Positions 44,655 to 53,187 of a stretch of 64,000 nucleotides of DNA are shown here, piece by piece. Both the position numbers and the translations under genes were made by a program. The stretch is from Marinimicrobium alkaliphilum (GTDB lineage: Bacteria; Pseudomonadota; Gammaproteobacteria; Pseudomonadales; Cellvibrionaceae). Within the stretch, counting starts at the first letter, position 1, and each line of letters starts with the position of its first letter. The DNA is taken from NCBI RefSeq assembly GCF_003259155.1, contig NZ_QGMQ01000001.1, positions 124,001 through 188,000 of the forward strand, in the 5' to 3' direction. The notes under the pieces were generated by a model. It had not been told where the DNA came from and searched no databases. It worked only from the letters and a program-made list of their open reading frames with translations.

Positions 44655-45095
44655 ATGGAGTTCAAGGTCAAGGTGCAGAGAGGCTTTACGTTAATCGAAT
44701 TGATTTCGGTTCTCTTAATTGTCTCGGTTGTCGCTGGGATACTGGTTGTCAGAGCACAACCACAGACGGCATCGCTTCAATCCAGCCGCGACCAACTGGT
44801 CGCGGCTTTTGCTTTGGCACAACAAACGGCAATGGTGCGCGACAGCACTATTGCCGTGACTTTATCCGGCAACAGCGTTGCCGTGACCGAGAGCGGCGCC
44901 CCCATGGCGACCGCGTCCGGTGAATTCCCTTTTACCTTGCCCAGTGGTGTTCAGATTACCCAGGGGCAGGGGACTTATGTTTTTAACAAGCGCGGTGATG
45001 TGGCCATCACCGGCAACCGGGTCGAACTGGTGTTGGCGCGCGACGGCGCCCAAACCCGTTTGACCCTGGAGGGCAGCGGCTATGTGCACTGGTAG
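44655..45095 (+). CDS. mshC: MSHA minor pilin MshC (GspH-like)
   Basis: A 146-residue prepilin with leader MEFKVKVQRG followed by FTLIELISVLLIVSVVAGIL (Glu5 present) and a small beta-rich globular domain without cysteines. The position after mshA identifies MshC; the fold resembles GspH/FimT minor pilins that prime the tip. ATG 44655 is used, with AGGA 8 bases upstream. Overlaps mshD by 14 bases. Confidence 0.84.
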   Translation: MEFKVKVQRGFTLIELISVLLIVSVVAGILVVRAQPQTASLQSSRDQLVAAFALAQQTAMVRDSTIAVTLSGNSVAVTESGAPMATASGEFPFTLPSGVQITQGQGTYVFNKRGDVAITGNRVELVLARDGAQTRLTLEGSGYVHW

Positions 45096-45546
45096 TCGTC
45101 GGCGCCAGAAGGGCGTCACCCTCGTTGAATTGATTGTCTTCATTGTTGTGGTCGCGGTTGCTCTGGGTGCCCTGGTGGGCGTGTACACTCAGGCGGTGAC
45201 TCGCAGCGTTGATCCGCTGGTACAGGTGCGTCTCCTGGAAATGGCTCAGTCCAAACTCGATGAAGTCATGGCCGCGCCTTACGACGGAGCCACACCGGCG
45301 GGTGGTATTCCCGCCTGTGGCAGCGCGGCACTCAACGCCAATGCCTGTGCCAACACCGGCGGCGTGAGCGCCTTCGATGGCGAGGTGGAAACCCTCTACG
45401 GCAACTACCAGCGCAGCGTCAGCGTCGCCTTTGCCGGGGATGAACTGAATCTGGCGAACAACCAGGCCGCCAAGCGCGTCACCGTCGTCGCCACCGCGCC
45501 TAACGGCACCAGCGTCACCCTTGCCGTTTATCGGAGTAACTTCTGA
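45082..45546 (+). CDS. mshD: MSHA minor pilin MshD
   Basis: A 154-residue prepilin with leader MCTGSRRRQKG, then VTLVELIVFIVVVAVALGAL with Glu5. The mature part has LLEMAQSKLDEVMAAPYDG, the conserved MshD/PilV-like helix, and two cysteines in a glycine-rich loop (PACGSA, NACANTGG). It overlaps mshC at the start and mshO at the end (TGATG), so tip pilins are produced together. Confidence 0.86.
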   Translation: MCTGSRRRQKGVTLVELIVFIVVVAVALGALVGVYTQAVTRSVDPLVQVRLLEMAQSKLDEVMAAPYDGATPAGGIPACGSAALNANACANTGGVSAFDGEVETLYGNYQRSVSVAFAGDELNLANNQAAKRVTVVATAPNGTSVTLAVYRSNF

Positions 45547-46304
45547 TGCGAGTACAGCGCGGCGTCACGTTGATTGAATTGGTCACTGTGCTGGTGGTGC
45601 TTTCCATTCTGGCGGTGGTTGGCACCGGCTTTATTGTCAGTACTACCAATGCCTACCAGCAGACCCAGGAGCGTGCCCGTCTGACCAATACCGGTCGCCT
45701 GGCGTTGGAGCGCATGAACCGGGAGTTGCGCAATGCCCAGCCTTACAGCTTGGAGACGGATACCCTCGGCTGCGTGCGTTTTCTGCCCATTCTCGCTGGG
45801 GGCGTCTACACCGGAACCGTTCCGGACCAAAGCAACGGGCGGCCCGCGGAAGGCACCATCGACATCATCCCCATTGATTACAGCGGCGATGCCGCTTACG
45901 TCGCCATTGGTGCCCTGAGCAGTGCCGAGGTCTATCTCACGGGTGAATCACTCACCGGCTTTCAGGCGCTCTCCGGCAGCGCTCTCAGTGTTGATCCCAT
46001 TCAGTGGGCGCGCAACTCGGTCAGTCGACGTTTTTACCTGCTCGATCGGCTCCATGCGTTCTGTATGATTGATGACGAACTGCGCTTCTACCGGGACTTG
46101 CCCGGCCTCACCGAGAATATCAGTCTGAGTGACAGCTATGTGCTGCTGGCCAAAGACGCCCGGGAGCCGGATGATCGACCGACATTCCTGCTCCAGGCTG
46201 CGACAGAATCCGAGAACGCCATTATCTCCATTGAGTTTCTGCTCAGTGATGGCAGTCATCAGATCAGCTTTGACCACGAGGTACACACCCGCAATGTACC
46301 TTAA
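45546..46304 (+). CDS. mshO: MSHA minor pilin MshO (PilW-like)
   Basis: A 252-residue prepilin with leader MRVQRG, then VTLIELVTVLVVLSILAVVG with Glu5, and a large globular domain with TGRLALERMNRELRNAQPYS and CVRFLPI, features of MshO/PilW. Two cysteines (GCVRF, FCMID) may form a disulphide. Overlaps mshD by one base and mshP by 11 bases. Confidence 0.86.
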   Translation: MRVQRGVTLIELVTVLVVLSILAVVGTGFIVSTTNAYQQTQERARLTNTGRLALERMNRELRNAQPYSLETDTLGCVRFLPILAGGVYTGTVPDQSNGRPAEGTIDIIPIDYSGDAAYVAIGALSSAEVYLTGESLTGFQALSGSALSVDPIQWARNSVSRRFYLLDRLHAFCMIDDELRFYRDLPGLTENISLSDSYVLLAKDAREPDDRPTFLLQAATESENAIISIEFLLSDGSHQISFDHEVHTRNVP

Positions 46305-46773
46305 TGTCACTAACTCTTTTGTTTCCCGTGAGCGCGGGTTTTTGCTGCCCGTGGCCTTGTTTATTCTGGTGGCCATGAGCGTTTTGGCCCTGGCGATCGC
46401 CCGAACCAGTAGCCAGACCCATGTCGCCGCTACTCAGGAGCTCGTCAGCGTTCAGACCTTCTATGCGGCTGAATCCGGTTTGCAGGCTGGATTCAGCCGC
46501 CTGTTGTTCCCCGAGGCCGACGACCGCGCGGTGACCGACGCAAACTGCTCGACGATCAATAGCAGCGGCCTGTCGTTTGACGCGACCGGGTTGGCTAGCT
46601 GCACGGTCGCCTTGTCCTGTATCTGCACGGATGAAAACGGTGCTGCTTGCGGCACGGACCCCGACGCGCAGATCAGCTATTATCGCTTGCTCAGTGAGGC
46701 GAGCTGCGGATCGGGCAGCTTGTCAGCGCAACGAACACTGGAAGCGGGAACGCTTTCTCCCTTTATTGATTGA
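46294..46773 (+). CDS. mshP: MSHA biogenesis protein MshP (PilX-like)
   Basis: A 159-residue protein with an N-terminal SRERGFLLPVALFILVAMSV, the pilin-like helix lacking the usual Glu5 (FLLPV), as in PilX/MshP. QTFYAAESGLQAGFSRLLFP is the conserved continuation, followed by a small domain with six cysteines (such as CTVALSCIC and EASCGSG). ATG 46294 inside the end of mshO is the best start. Confidence 0.82.
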   Translation: MYLNVTNSFVSRERGFLLPVALFILVAMSVLALAIARTSSQTHVAATQELVSVQTFYAAESGLQAGFSRLLFPEADDRAVTDANCSTINSSGLSFDATGLASCTVALSCICTDENGAACGTDPDAQISYYRLLSEASCGSGSLSAQRTLEAGTLSPFID

Positions 46774-46784
46774 TGAGGTCAGCC

Positions 46785-47213
46785 ATGCGCCGCACAAAAG
46801 GGTTTACACTGATTGAATTGATAGCCGTCCTTGTCATATTGGGCATCATTGCGGCGGTCGCCGTCCCCCGATTTGTGAATTTGAGTGATGCCGCCGCGAG
46901 TGCCCGAAACCAGGCCGCGGCGGGAACCATCGAAAGTGTCTTATACCTTAACTTCGCCCGTTATATCTCGGAGCGGGCGGGGCTGCCGGTCGATGAATTT
47001 GCAGAAGCTGTGAGCGTGTGTGGATCCGCGGGAACAGGCACAGCGCCGTCGGTTGAAGAGGGGTTGGTGTATTTTATGGTCGGCGATACGAATGCCTGGG
47101 AGATTACCGAGGGAAGCGGCTCCCCAGTGAGTGCAGGTGATACATTTACCTGCTTTGTACGCGTCGACCAACGTGGTGAGCCGGCGGAGTTTACCGCGAT
47201 TTTTGTACCCTAG
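46785..47213 (+). CDS. Second MshA-like pilin
   Basis: A 142-residue prepilin with leader MRRTKG, then FTLIELIAVLVILGIIAAVA and PRFVNLSDAAASA, nearly the same helix as the pilin at 44233 but a different C-terminal domain with two cysteines (SVCGSAG, FTCFVR). It is placed between mshP and mshQ, where the Vibrio locus has no pilin. It could be a displaced MshB, a minor subunit or an alternative major pilin. ATG 46785 has GAGG 6 bases upstream. Confidence 0.83.
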   Translation: MRRTKGFTLIELIAVLVILGIIAAVAVPRFVNLSDAAASARNQAAAGTIESVLYLNFARYISERAGLPVDEFAEAVSVCGSAGTGTAPSVEEGLVYFMVGDTNAWEITEGSGSPVSAGDTFTCFVRVDQRGEPAEFTAIFVP

Positions 47214-47459
47214 AACTGTAAAGTCAGGAGTTTCGGCGCTTTGTCGTCTTGCGATGAATCTGAACGGGGCTAAACCTCTGTAAGGTGCAGCTATTTTATA
47301 CGTGCACGAATGTTACCACCGGTTTCGGTTGCTCCAGCGACACAGACTCGTGAATCAGTTACCGCCGGTTGGGAGGTGGAGCCAAGCCTCTTGGTTGCCA
47401 CCCGAAATCTCGAAGTGGGATCATTTGAACCCTGTAACCCATAGTGGAGTAATTGTGTT
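47214..47459 (+). promoter_or_regulatory. Long mshQ leader with a stem-loop
   Basis: A 246-base gap before mshQ, long for this tightly packed locus. A stem-loop at 47375-47403 pairs GGTGG with CCACC and CCAAG with CTTGG around a small internal loop. An AT-rich ATTTTATACG around 47291-47300 could hold a -10. It may carry a separate mshQ promoter or an RNA control element; no known riboswitch was recognised. Confidence 0.35.
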
Positions 47460-50249
47460 ATGCGGGTAGCCAATAGCTTTGTATTGATAGCGTGTTTATT
47501 GTTGATGTCTATGGCTGGCAAAGCTCAATCTGGCACTGTCTACAACCTTTCTCTGGGGCAGTTTCCGCAGTGCTCGGGTACTTGGGCTGTGGAGGGAAGT
47601 GTCTATATTTGTGCAGGCAACAACAATGTCAGCGTAACGCTCAATAGTGGTGATACCGTCATAGCCAATGAGCCTAGTGAGATATCGGCGGCGGGTGGCT
47701 TTACCTTGAATGGAGCGAATGTAGGTACTGACTCGACACCTGTTTCACTTTACAGCAGCAATGGGAACTTCAATATTGGGGACTCTACGGTTTATGGAGA
47801 CTTGAGGGCCTCAGACAATAATAATTTTTCGATGAATATTAATAGATCACTGATTTGTGGTGATATTATCGGACGCAACCAAACCAATTTGCAGCTGAAT
47901 GACTCGCAGGTTTGTGGTGACATTGTTGCTGGTAATGGCGCGGATATCATACTCAACGGATCCTCAGTTGACGGTAGTATTACGGCCCAGAATTCATCCA
48001 CTGTCGATTTGCGCAACAATTCAACCGTAGGTGGCAATATCGCAGTTGGAGGCGGTAATTCCGACATTGTCATCGATGAAAGTAGCAGTGTGACCGGAGT
48101 TTGTACTGAAAACACAGTGTTGGTTGAAGAGTGTGGCGGAAGTTCCACGACGCATCACTACGAGTTGTTGGTTCCCAGTAGTAGTGTTGCTTGTTTGGCC
48201 ACTCCTGTCAGTGTGCGTGCCTGCGCCAATGATACGTTTCCTTGTGCAAGTCTGGATACTTCGGTCGCGGGAGAAACCGTTACCCTGACGGCCTTTAATG
48301 GCGATTCGATCACGCTGGCCTTTGGTGGCAATGGCGTTGCGTCAGGGAGCTTTTCGTATCCGCAAGCCGGCGAAGGGGAGTTGGCGGAGGTTGTTATCAC
48401 CGGTGTCAGTGCGTCCCCTGTCGAGGGTCTTTACTGTTGTCCAGACGGCGTAGACTGCCTTCAGAGTGCCAGTTGTTCCTCAGTTTTTTCTACCGCCGGC
48501 TTGGTATTCACTCGCAGCGACAATGCCGATCAACAAGCGTTACCAGGACAAGTGGCCGGAGTCCCTGCAGATGTGAATTTGCGGGCGGTCAGAACCAATA
48601 CCTTGACTGGTGCTTGCGAGGCTCGTGTCAGCGGCACGCGCACAGTGGCGCTGGGTTATGAGTGCCTGAACCCGGCAGTTTGCGATTCGAGTCAGAGCCT
48701 TGAGCTCGCGGGTAGTCTTGTCGCAGGGAATTCCGGGGGCTCGGTCTCGAATTTGACAAGCGTGGCATTGACCTTTGACGCTAACGGTATTGCACCACTG
48801 ACGCTTCACTACAGTGATGTCGGGCGAATTGGGCTCCATGCTCAACTGTCGTTGCCCGAGGACCCCCCTGATCCAGCGATTGATCTTCTGGGCGCCAGTC
48901 ACAGTTTTGTCGTCCGGCCCCACACACTGGTGATAGCAAATGATCCCGGGAGTGAAATGTTGGCGGGTATGCCTTTTAGGGTGGAGGTAGAAGCACGCAA
49001 CGCGCAGGGTGAAGTTACCCCAAGTTTTGGCCGCGAGCAGCCGTCTGCGGCGGTGGCGCTTGGGCTGGACATCGACTCGGTAGCCTATCCGCCCAGCGAC
49101 CCGCAAATGGGTTTTCTCGGTGATGCGGATGCGGGCTCGTTTACATCGGCATCAGCACCGGGTCGAGCTGTTAATGACGAGGTCTTTTGGAGTGAAGTGG
49201 GCGATTTGGACGTTGTGCCCCGGCTCAATAATTATCTGGGTGAAGCGCCCCCCCCTGTTGAAACGGTAACCCGTTTGGGCCGCTTCTTTCCGGCTTACTT
49301 CGAGGTTATATCGACGGTAGATCCTTTGGTCACAGACTGTGCGTGTGCTGAAGACGATCAGCAGTATATGGACCAGGGGTTGCCTATCGAGGTCATCGTT
49401 GAAGCCCGCTCGGCGTTGGACGTTCCTGTTAGAAACTATGATCAAAGTCGAGCTTTTGGCGGTCTGGCGAGCGTACGTTTTGAAGCGGAGAATGCCGGTG
49501 AGGGCCTGCCTCTCGGTGATCGGATCAGTGCGCTGGACGGTGTGGAGTGGGTTGATGGCGAGCGGCGTTACGAGGCGAACCGTTGGTTGTTCGAGCGTCT
49601 GCCGTCTTCGACTCAGCCTGACGGTCCCTACTCGGCATTGCAGTTGGGTATCGGGCTTGCCCACACCAATGCGGAAGGGACATTACGTAATCGCACAATG
49701 AACAGTGAGGAGGGCGGGGATTGTGTGGCTACGGAATCCTGTACAGCTGTAGCGGTTGGGGAGGTGTTAGATATGCGTCATGGCCGTTTACGTGTGGTCA
49801 GCGCTTACGGGCCGGAACAGTTGGATTTGCCTGTGCCCCTTGTGACCGAGTATTGGGACGGAACGGGTTTTGTTCGCCATCGGAACGATGATTGTACTGC
49901 CGTGCCGCGCGCGCAAGTCACGTTTGCGGGAGAGTCTATCGATACGGCCGCTAACCTTACGGTGGCGGTCGGCTCCAGTGTGACCCAAGGGAGCTTCCGG
50001 TTTACCGATTTAGCGAGCAGTAGCGCGATTTGTTTCACGGGCGGCAGCGCCGGTTTACAGTTCAGTGCCCCAGGGGAGGGCGGTGCCGGGAGTTTCCCGG
50101 TTGGTGTGAATTTGTCTGGGCAGCCCTGGTTGCGGTTTGATTGGAGCGGGGATGGTGATTGGGATATGAATGTTCCGGGAGCAACCGTATCGTTCGGATA
50201 TTATCGCGGCCATGACCGGGTGATTTATTGGCGTGAGGTGTTGGAGTAG
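47460..50249 (+). CDS. mshQ: MshQ-like protein with C-terminal DUF6701
   Basis: A 929-residue exported protein (signal peptide about 22 residues). Residues about 90-220 hold at least four repeats of roughly 20 residues with the pattern S-x-V-x-G-x-I, for example SQVCGDIVAGN, SSVDGSITAQN and STVGGNIAVGG, which look like a beta-helix. A middle region with paired cysteines and Ig-like stretches follows. The C-terminus (HGRLRVVSAYGPEQLDLPVP, RHRNDDCTAVP) matches the DUF6701 domain of MshQ. It is probably a surface or pilus-associated adhesin, but its role is not established. The first half is AT-rich. Confidence 0.84.
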   Translation: MRVANSFVLIACLLLMSMAGKAQSGTVYNLSLGQFPQCSGTWAVEGSVYICAGNNNVSVTLNSGDTVIANEPSEISAAGGFTLNGANVGTDSTPVSLYSSNGNFNIGDSTVYGDLRASDNNNFSMNINRSLICGDIIGRNQTNLQLNDSQVCGDIVAGNGADIILNGSSVDGSITAQNSSTVDLRNNSTVGGNIAVGGGNSDIVIDESSSVTGVCTENTVLVEECGGSSTTHHYELLVPSSSVACLATPVSVRACANDTFPCASLDTSVAGETVTLTAFNGDSITLAFGGNGVASGSFSYPQAGEGELAEVVITGVSASPVEGLYCCPDGVDCLQSASCSSVFSTAGLVFTRSDNADQQALPGQVAGVPADVNLRAVRTNTLTGACEARVSGTRTVALGYECLNPAVCDSSQSLELAGSLVAGNSGGSVSNLTSVALTFDANGIAPLTLHYSDVGRIGLHAQLSLPEDPPDPAIDLLGASHSFVVRPHTLVIANDPGSEMLAGMPFRVEVEARNAQGEVTPSFGREQPSAAVALGLDIDSVAYPPSDPQMGFLGDADAGSFTSASAPGRAVNDEVFWSEVGDLDVVPRLNNYLGEAPPPVETVTRLGRFFPAYFEVISTVDPLVTDCACAEDDQQYMDQGLPIEVIVEARSALDVPVRNYDQSRAFGGLASVRFEAENAGEGLPLGDRISALDGVEWVDGERRYEANRWLFERLPSSTQPDGPYSALQLGIGLAHTNAEGTLRNRTMNSEEGGDCVATESCTAVAVGEVLDMRHGRLRVVSAYGPEQLDLPVPLVTEYWDGTGFVRHRNDDCTAVPRAQVTFAGESIDTAANLTVAVGSSVTQGSFRFTDLASSSAICFTGGSAGLQFSAPGEGGAGSFPVGVNLSGQPWLRFDWSGDGDWDMNVPGATVSFGYYRGHDRVIYWREVLE

Positions 50250-50275
50250 GTCGGATTAGCGCAGCGTAATCCGAC
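50250..50275. repeat. REP-like palindrome between mshQ and gcvR
   Basis: A perfect 9-bp inverted repeat, GTCGGATTA at 50250-50258 and TAATCCGAC at 50267-50275, with an 8-base GC-rich loop, begins immediately after the mshQ stop. It lacks a U-tract. Palindromes of this type are often scattered in genomes as small repeats; here it may also end both converging transcripts. No second copy was noticed in the window. Confidence 0.55.
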
Positions 50276-50291
50276 AATCACGCACCCAGTG

Positions 50292-50828
50292 TCAGGCCGC
50301 TGACGAGTCCTCCTGCGGCTCAATTTTTACATCCACCGCCAACTCATCGGCAATGGTGTCGAGCTGGTCGTGCAGGTCGTCCATATCGGTATTTTCCGGC
50401 ACCTCGATAATCCCGGTGGCTTCAAACAGTGGCTCCCCCGACCAGGGCATGCTGGAGGTGTCGGTCTCGAACTCCTCCAGGTTGATATTGCGGCTGGCGA
50501 AGGCCTGGGCGACTTCGTATACAATCCCGGGGCGATCGTTGCCGATGACACTGAAACGGAAGACTTGCATCGGCGGGCGCTCAGCCGCTTCGGCCGTTTC
50601 AACCTGAATCTTGAGGCCCTGGGTCTGGAGCTGGCCCAAGGCGTCACTCAGCGCCTGGCGCTGTTCGGTGTCTACGGCCACCTGGACAATCCCGGCAAAC
50701 TTGCCGGCCAAATGGCCCATGCGGCTTTCCAGCCAGTTGCCGCCGTGCTGACTGATGGTGTGGGCCAGTTTTTCCACAATGCCCGGCTTGTCATCGCTGA
50801 TGATCGTCAATACCAGATAGCTGTTCAC
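50292..50828 (-). CDS. gcvR: Glycine cleavage system repressor GcvR family
   Basis: A 178-residue protein of two ACT domains: LVLTIISDDKPGIVEKLAHTI and FRFSVIGNDRPGIVYEVAQAF each carry the DDRPGIV-type ligand loop. GcvR in E. coli antagonises GcvA to control glycine cleavage genes. No gcv genes lie here. GTG 50828 is chosen because AAGGG lies 7 bases upstream; longer frames to 50891 are not family-like. Divergent from yheU. Confidence 0.88.
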   Translation of the reverse strand: MNSYLVLTIISDDKPGIVEKLAHTISQHGGNWLESRMGHLAGKFAGIVQVAVDTEQRQALSDALGQLQTQGLKIQVETAEAAERPPMQVFRFSVIGNDRPGIVYEVAQAFASRNINLEEFETDTSSMPWSGEPLFEATGIIEVPENTDMDDLHDQLDTIADELAVDVKIEPQEDSSAA

Positions 50829-50902
50829 ACATTCGCCCTTATCGCTGTTGGTTGTTGGTGTTAGGATAGTGCGCCCCACACACCGGTACAAGCGTAAGTC
50901 CC

Positions 50903-51136
50903 ATGATTATTCCCTGGCAACAACTGTCGGCCGATGCCCTGAGTGGGCTGATCGAAGAGTATGTGACCCGCGAGGGCACCGAATACGGTGAAACCGAGGT
51001 GGCGCTGGATACCAAAGTGGCGCAAGTGCGCCGCCAGCTGGAGCGGGATGAGGTGTTGCTGGTGTTCGATCCGGTCACCAGTACCGCCAACCTGGTGCAC
51101 AAGCGCGATTGGGTAGAGCCGGGCGATGACGACTGA
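50903..51136 (+). CDS. yheU: YheU family protein (UPF0270)
   Basis: A 77-residue acidic protein matching YheU: MIIPWQQLSADALSGLIEEY, VTREGTEYGETE, QVRRQLERDEVLLVFD. Function unknown. The downstream hydrolase gene overlaps its end by 11 bases, which resembles the yheU-yheT neighbourhood in E. coli in that both place a hydrolase beside YheU. Confidence 0.92.
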   Translation: MIIPWQQLSADALSGLIEEYVTREGTEYGETEVALDTKVAQVRRQLERDEVLLVFDPVTSTANLVHKRDWVEPGDDD

Positions 51137-51767
51137 CTGGCTGTGGAATCGCCCTGAAGGCACGCCTGTCGCGACCTTGCTCCTGGCCCACGGCGCCGGA
51201 GCGCCCATGGACAGCGACTTTATGCAGGCGCTAGCGGAGCGTCTGGCGGCCCGCGGGGTACAGGTGATCCGCTTTGAGTTTCCCTATATGGCCCAGCGTC
51301 GTGTTGACGGCAAGCGTCGACCGCCCAGTCGGGCGCCGCAACTCCTGGACTACTGGCACGAACAGATTGCCGCTGCCCGCGCCCGGTTGGGGGCGCAGCC
51401 ACTGTTGATTGGCGGCAAGTCCATGGGCGGCCGTATGGCCAGCCTGGTGGCCGACGAGGCCGAGGTTGACGGTCTGGCTTGCCTGGGCTATCCCTTTTAC
51501 GCACCCGGTAAGCCCGAGCGTCCGCGCACCGAGCATCTGGTTGACCTGCGCACGCCGGGGGTGATCGTTCAGGGCACCCGCGATGCCTTGGGCAATCGCG
51601 AGCGGGTGAGCGGTTACACACTCTCGCCCACGCTCTTCCTGCATTGGCTGGAAGATGGCGACCATGACCTGAAGCCAAGGGTCAAATCCGGTTACACCCA
51701 GATACAACATTTCGAGGCTGCTGCAGACGTGGTAGCCGATTTTGCCCGCCGCAGGGCCCAGACTTAA
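51126..51767 (+). CDS. Alpha/beta hydrolase, KANL3/Tex30-like
   Basis: A 213-residue single-domain alpha/beta hydrolase. LLLAHGAGAPMDSDFMQALA forms the oxyanion region, GGKSMGGRMAS the nucleophile elbow with Ser, QGTRDALGN holds the acid residue and EDGDHDL the catalytic His. The substrate is unknown. Start ATG 51126 overlaps yheU. rlmM follows by 16 bases on the same strand. Confidence 0.86.
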   Translation: MTTDWLWNRPEGTPVATLLLAHGAGAPMDSDFMQALAERLAARGVQVIRFEFPYMAQRRVDGKRRPPSRAPQLLDYWHEQIAAARARLGAQPLLIGGKSMGGRMASLVADEAEVDGLACLGYPFYAPGKPERPRTEHLVDLRTPGVIVQGTRDALGNRERVSGYTLSPTLFLHWLEDGDHDLKPRVKSGYTQIQHFEAAADVVADFARRRAQT

Positions 51768-51783
51768 CCACACAGGTTTTTGA

Positions 51784-52860
51784 GTGAATCATTTATTTTT
51801 GCATTGTCGCCCGGGATTTGAGAAAGAGTGCGCGTCAGAGATCGCTGAGATCGCCGCCGATGCCGGCGTTTACGGCTTCCCCAAAGCGCGTGAGGGCGAC
51901 GGCTATGTGCTCTATGTGACCCACGAGCCGGACGGCGCGGTGCGCCTGATGAGCAAGGTGGATTTTCACAGTCTGGTGTTTACCCGCCAGTGGTTTGGCG
52001 CCGTGCCGCTGTTTGATGAGCTGCCGGTGAGCGATCGTATCGGCCCCTTGTTGACGGCGGCTATCGAAAGTCTGCCGGTCTGTGGCGATCTCTGGATTGA
52101 AACCGTGGATACCAATCTGGGCAAGGAAATGTCCGGGCTCAGCAAAAAGTTTATCCATCCTTTCCGTCAGGCTTTGAAAAAAGCCGGACGTCTGTCGGAG
52201 CGCAGCTCCTGGCGCCTGCACCTGGTCTTTATGTCCGGCACCCAGGCTTGGCTGGGCGCCGCCCGTATTCCCAACAGTGCGGTCTGGCCCATGGGTATCG
52301 CCCGTCTGCGTTTGCCCCGAGCGGCGCCCAGCCGAGCGACCCTCAAGCTGGAGGAGGCCTGGCACCACTTTATCCCCGCAAACGAGTGGGACGAGCGTCT
52401 GTGTGGTGGTCTGAAGGCGGTCGATCTGGGGGCGGCTCCGGGGGGGTGGACCTGGCAGTTGGTGCAACGCGGGATGTTTGTGGATGCCGTTGACAACGGC
52501 CCCATGGACCCGGTGTTGATGGAGTCCGGGCAGGTGCGCCATCTCAAGTCCGATGGGTTCGTCTACGAACCGCGCAAAGCGGTGTACTGGCTGGTGTGCG
52601 ATATTGCCGACAAGCCTGCACGGGTGACCAGCCTCATTGGCAAGTGGGTGGCGGAAGGCTATTGCCGGGAGGCCATCTTCAATCTCAAGCTGCCGATGAA
52701 GCAGCGCTATGCGGAAGTGAAAAAACTCGAGCAGCGATTACAGGAAAAAATGGCGGAGCGGGACCTGCGTATAGAGTTGCGATTCAAGCAGCTGTATCAC
52801 GACCGGGAAGAGGTTACCGGCCATTTGCGGGTGCTGACACCGGCGGGCGTGATACGCTAG
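51784..52860 (+). CDS. rlmM: 23S rRNA (cytidine-2498-2'-O)-methyltransferase RlmM
   Basis: Modifies C2498 in the peptidyl-transferase centre of 23S rRNA. The 358-residue protein has an N-terminal THUMP-like domain (LFLHCRPGFEKECASEIAEI) and a Rossmann MTase domain with SAM motif VDLGAAPGGWTWQLVQRG and the catalytic region WLVCDIADKPARV and FNLKLPMKQRY. The start is GTG 51784. It overlaps the convergent monooxygenase gene by 4 bases. Confidence 0.95.
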   Translation: MNHLFLHCRPGFEKECASEIAEIAADAGVYGFPKAREGDGYVLYVTHEPDGAVRLMSKVDFHSLVFTRQWFGAVPLFDELPVSDRIGPLLTAAIESLPVCGDLWIETVDTNLGKEMSGLSKKFIHPFRQALKKAGRLSERSSWRLHLVFMSGTQAWLGAARIPNSAVWPMGIARLRLPRAAPSRATLKLEEAWHHFIPANEWDERLCGGLKAVDLGAAPGGWTWQLVQRGMFVDAVDNGPMDPVLMESGQVRHLKSDGFVYEPRKAVYWLVCDIADKPARVTSLIGKWVAEGYCREAIFNLKLPMKQRYAEVKKLEQRLQEKMAERDLRIELRFKQLYHDREEVTGHLRVLTPAGVIR

Positions 52861-53156
52861 CCGCCACCGGCCATCCAGTGCTCAAGCAGAGTGATGGTCT
52901 CAAAGTCCGCCAGGGTGGGATTGAGCTGATTCATCACCTCGAGGCGTTCGCTGCTGTAGTACCAACGCTTCCAGTCGTGCAGTGAGCGCCACTTGGACAG
53001 CAGGTAGTGATGGTTGGGACGCTGCATATCCCGCAGGGTCTCACCATTGATAAATCCCGGCGCGCGGTAAGCGGCTTCGAGGGCCTGGCGGGCAACAAGT
53101 TGGTAGGTGCTTTCCATGCCGTCGGCAATATGGCGCTCAACTAAAACGTAAATCAT
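52857..53156 (-). CDS. Antibiotic biosynthesis monooxygenase (ABM) domain protein
   Basis: A 99-residue single ABM domain: IYVLVERHIADGMESTYQLV, APGFINGETLRDMQRPNHHYLLSKW, and SLHDWKRWYYS. These ferredoxin-like dimers include quinol monooxygenases and haem-degrading enzymes; haem-specific residues are not evident, so the substrate is open. ATG 53156 has AGGA 6 bases upstream. A 31-base gap separates it from the hypothetical gene upstream on the same strand. Confidence 0.84.
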   Translation of the reverse strand: MIYVLVERHIADGMESTYQLVARQALEAAYRAPGFINGETLRDMQRPNHHYLLSKWRSLHDWKRWYYSSERLEVMNQLNPTLADFETITLLEHWMAGGG

Positions 53157-53187
53157 CGGGGTTCCTAAATCACTCAATGCAGCTGAA

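Noticed and set aside
47291-47403. Riboswitch in the mshQ leader
   Set aside because: The stem-loop does not match any riboswitch consensus I know; kept only as an unexplained structured leader.
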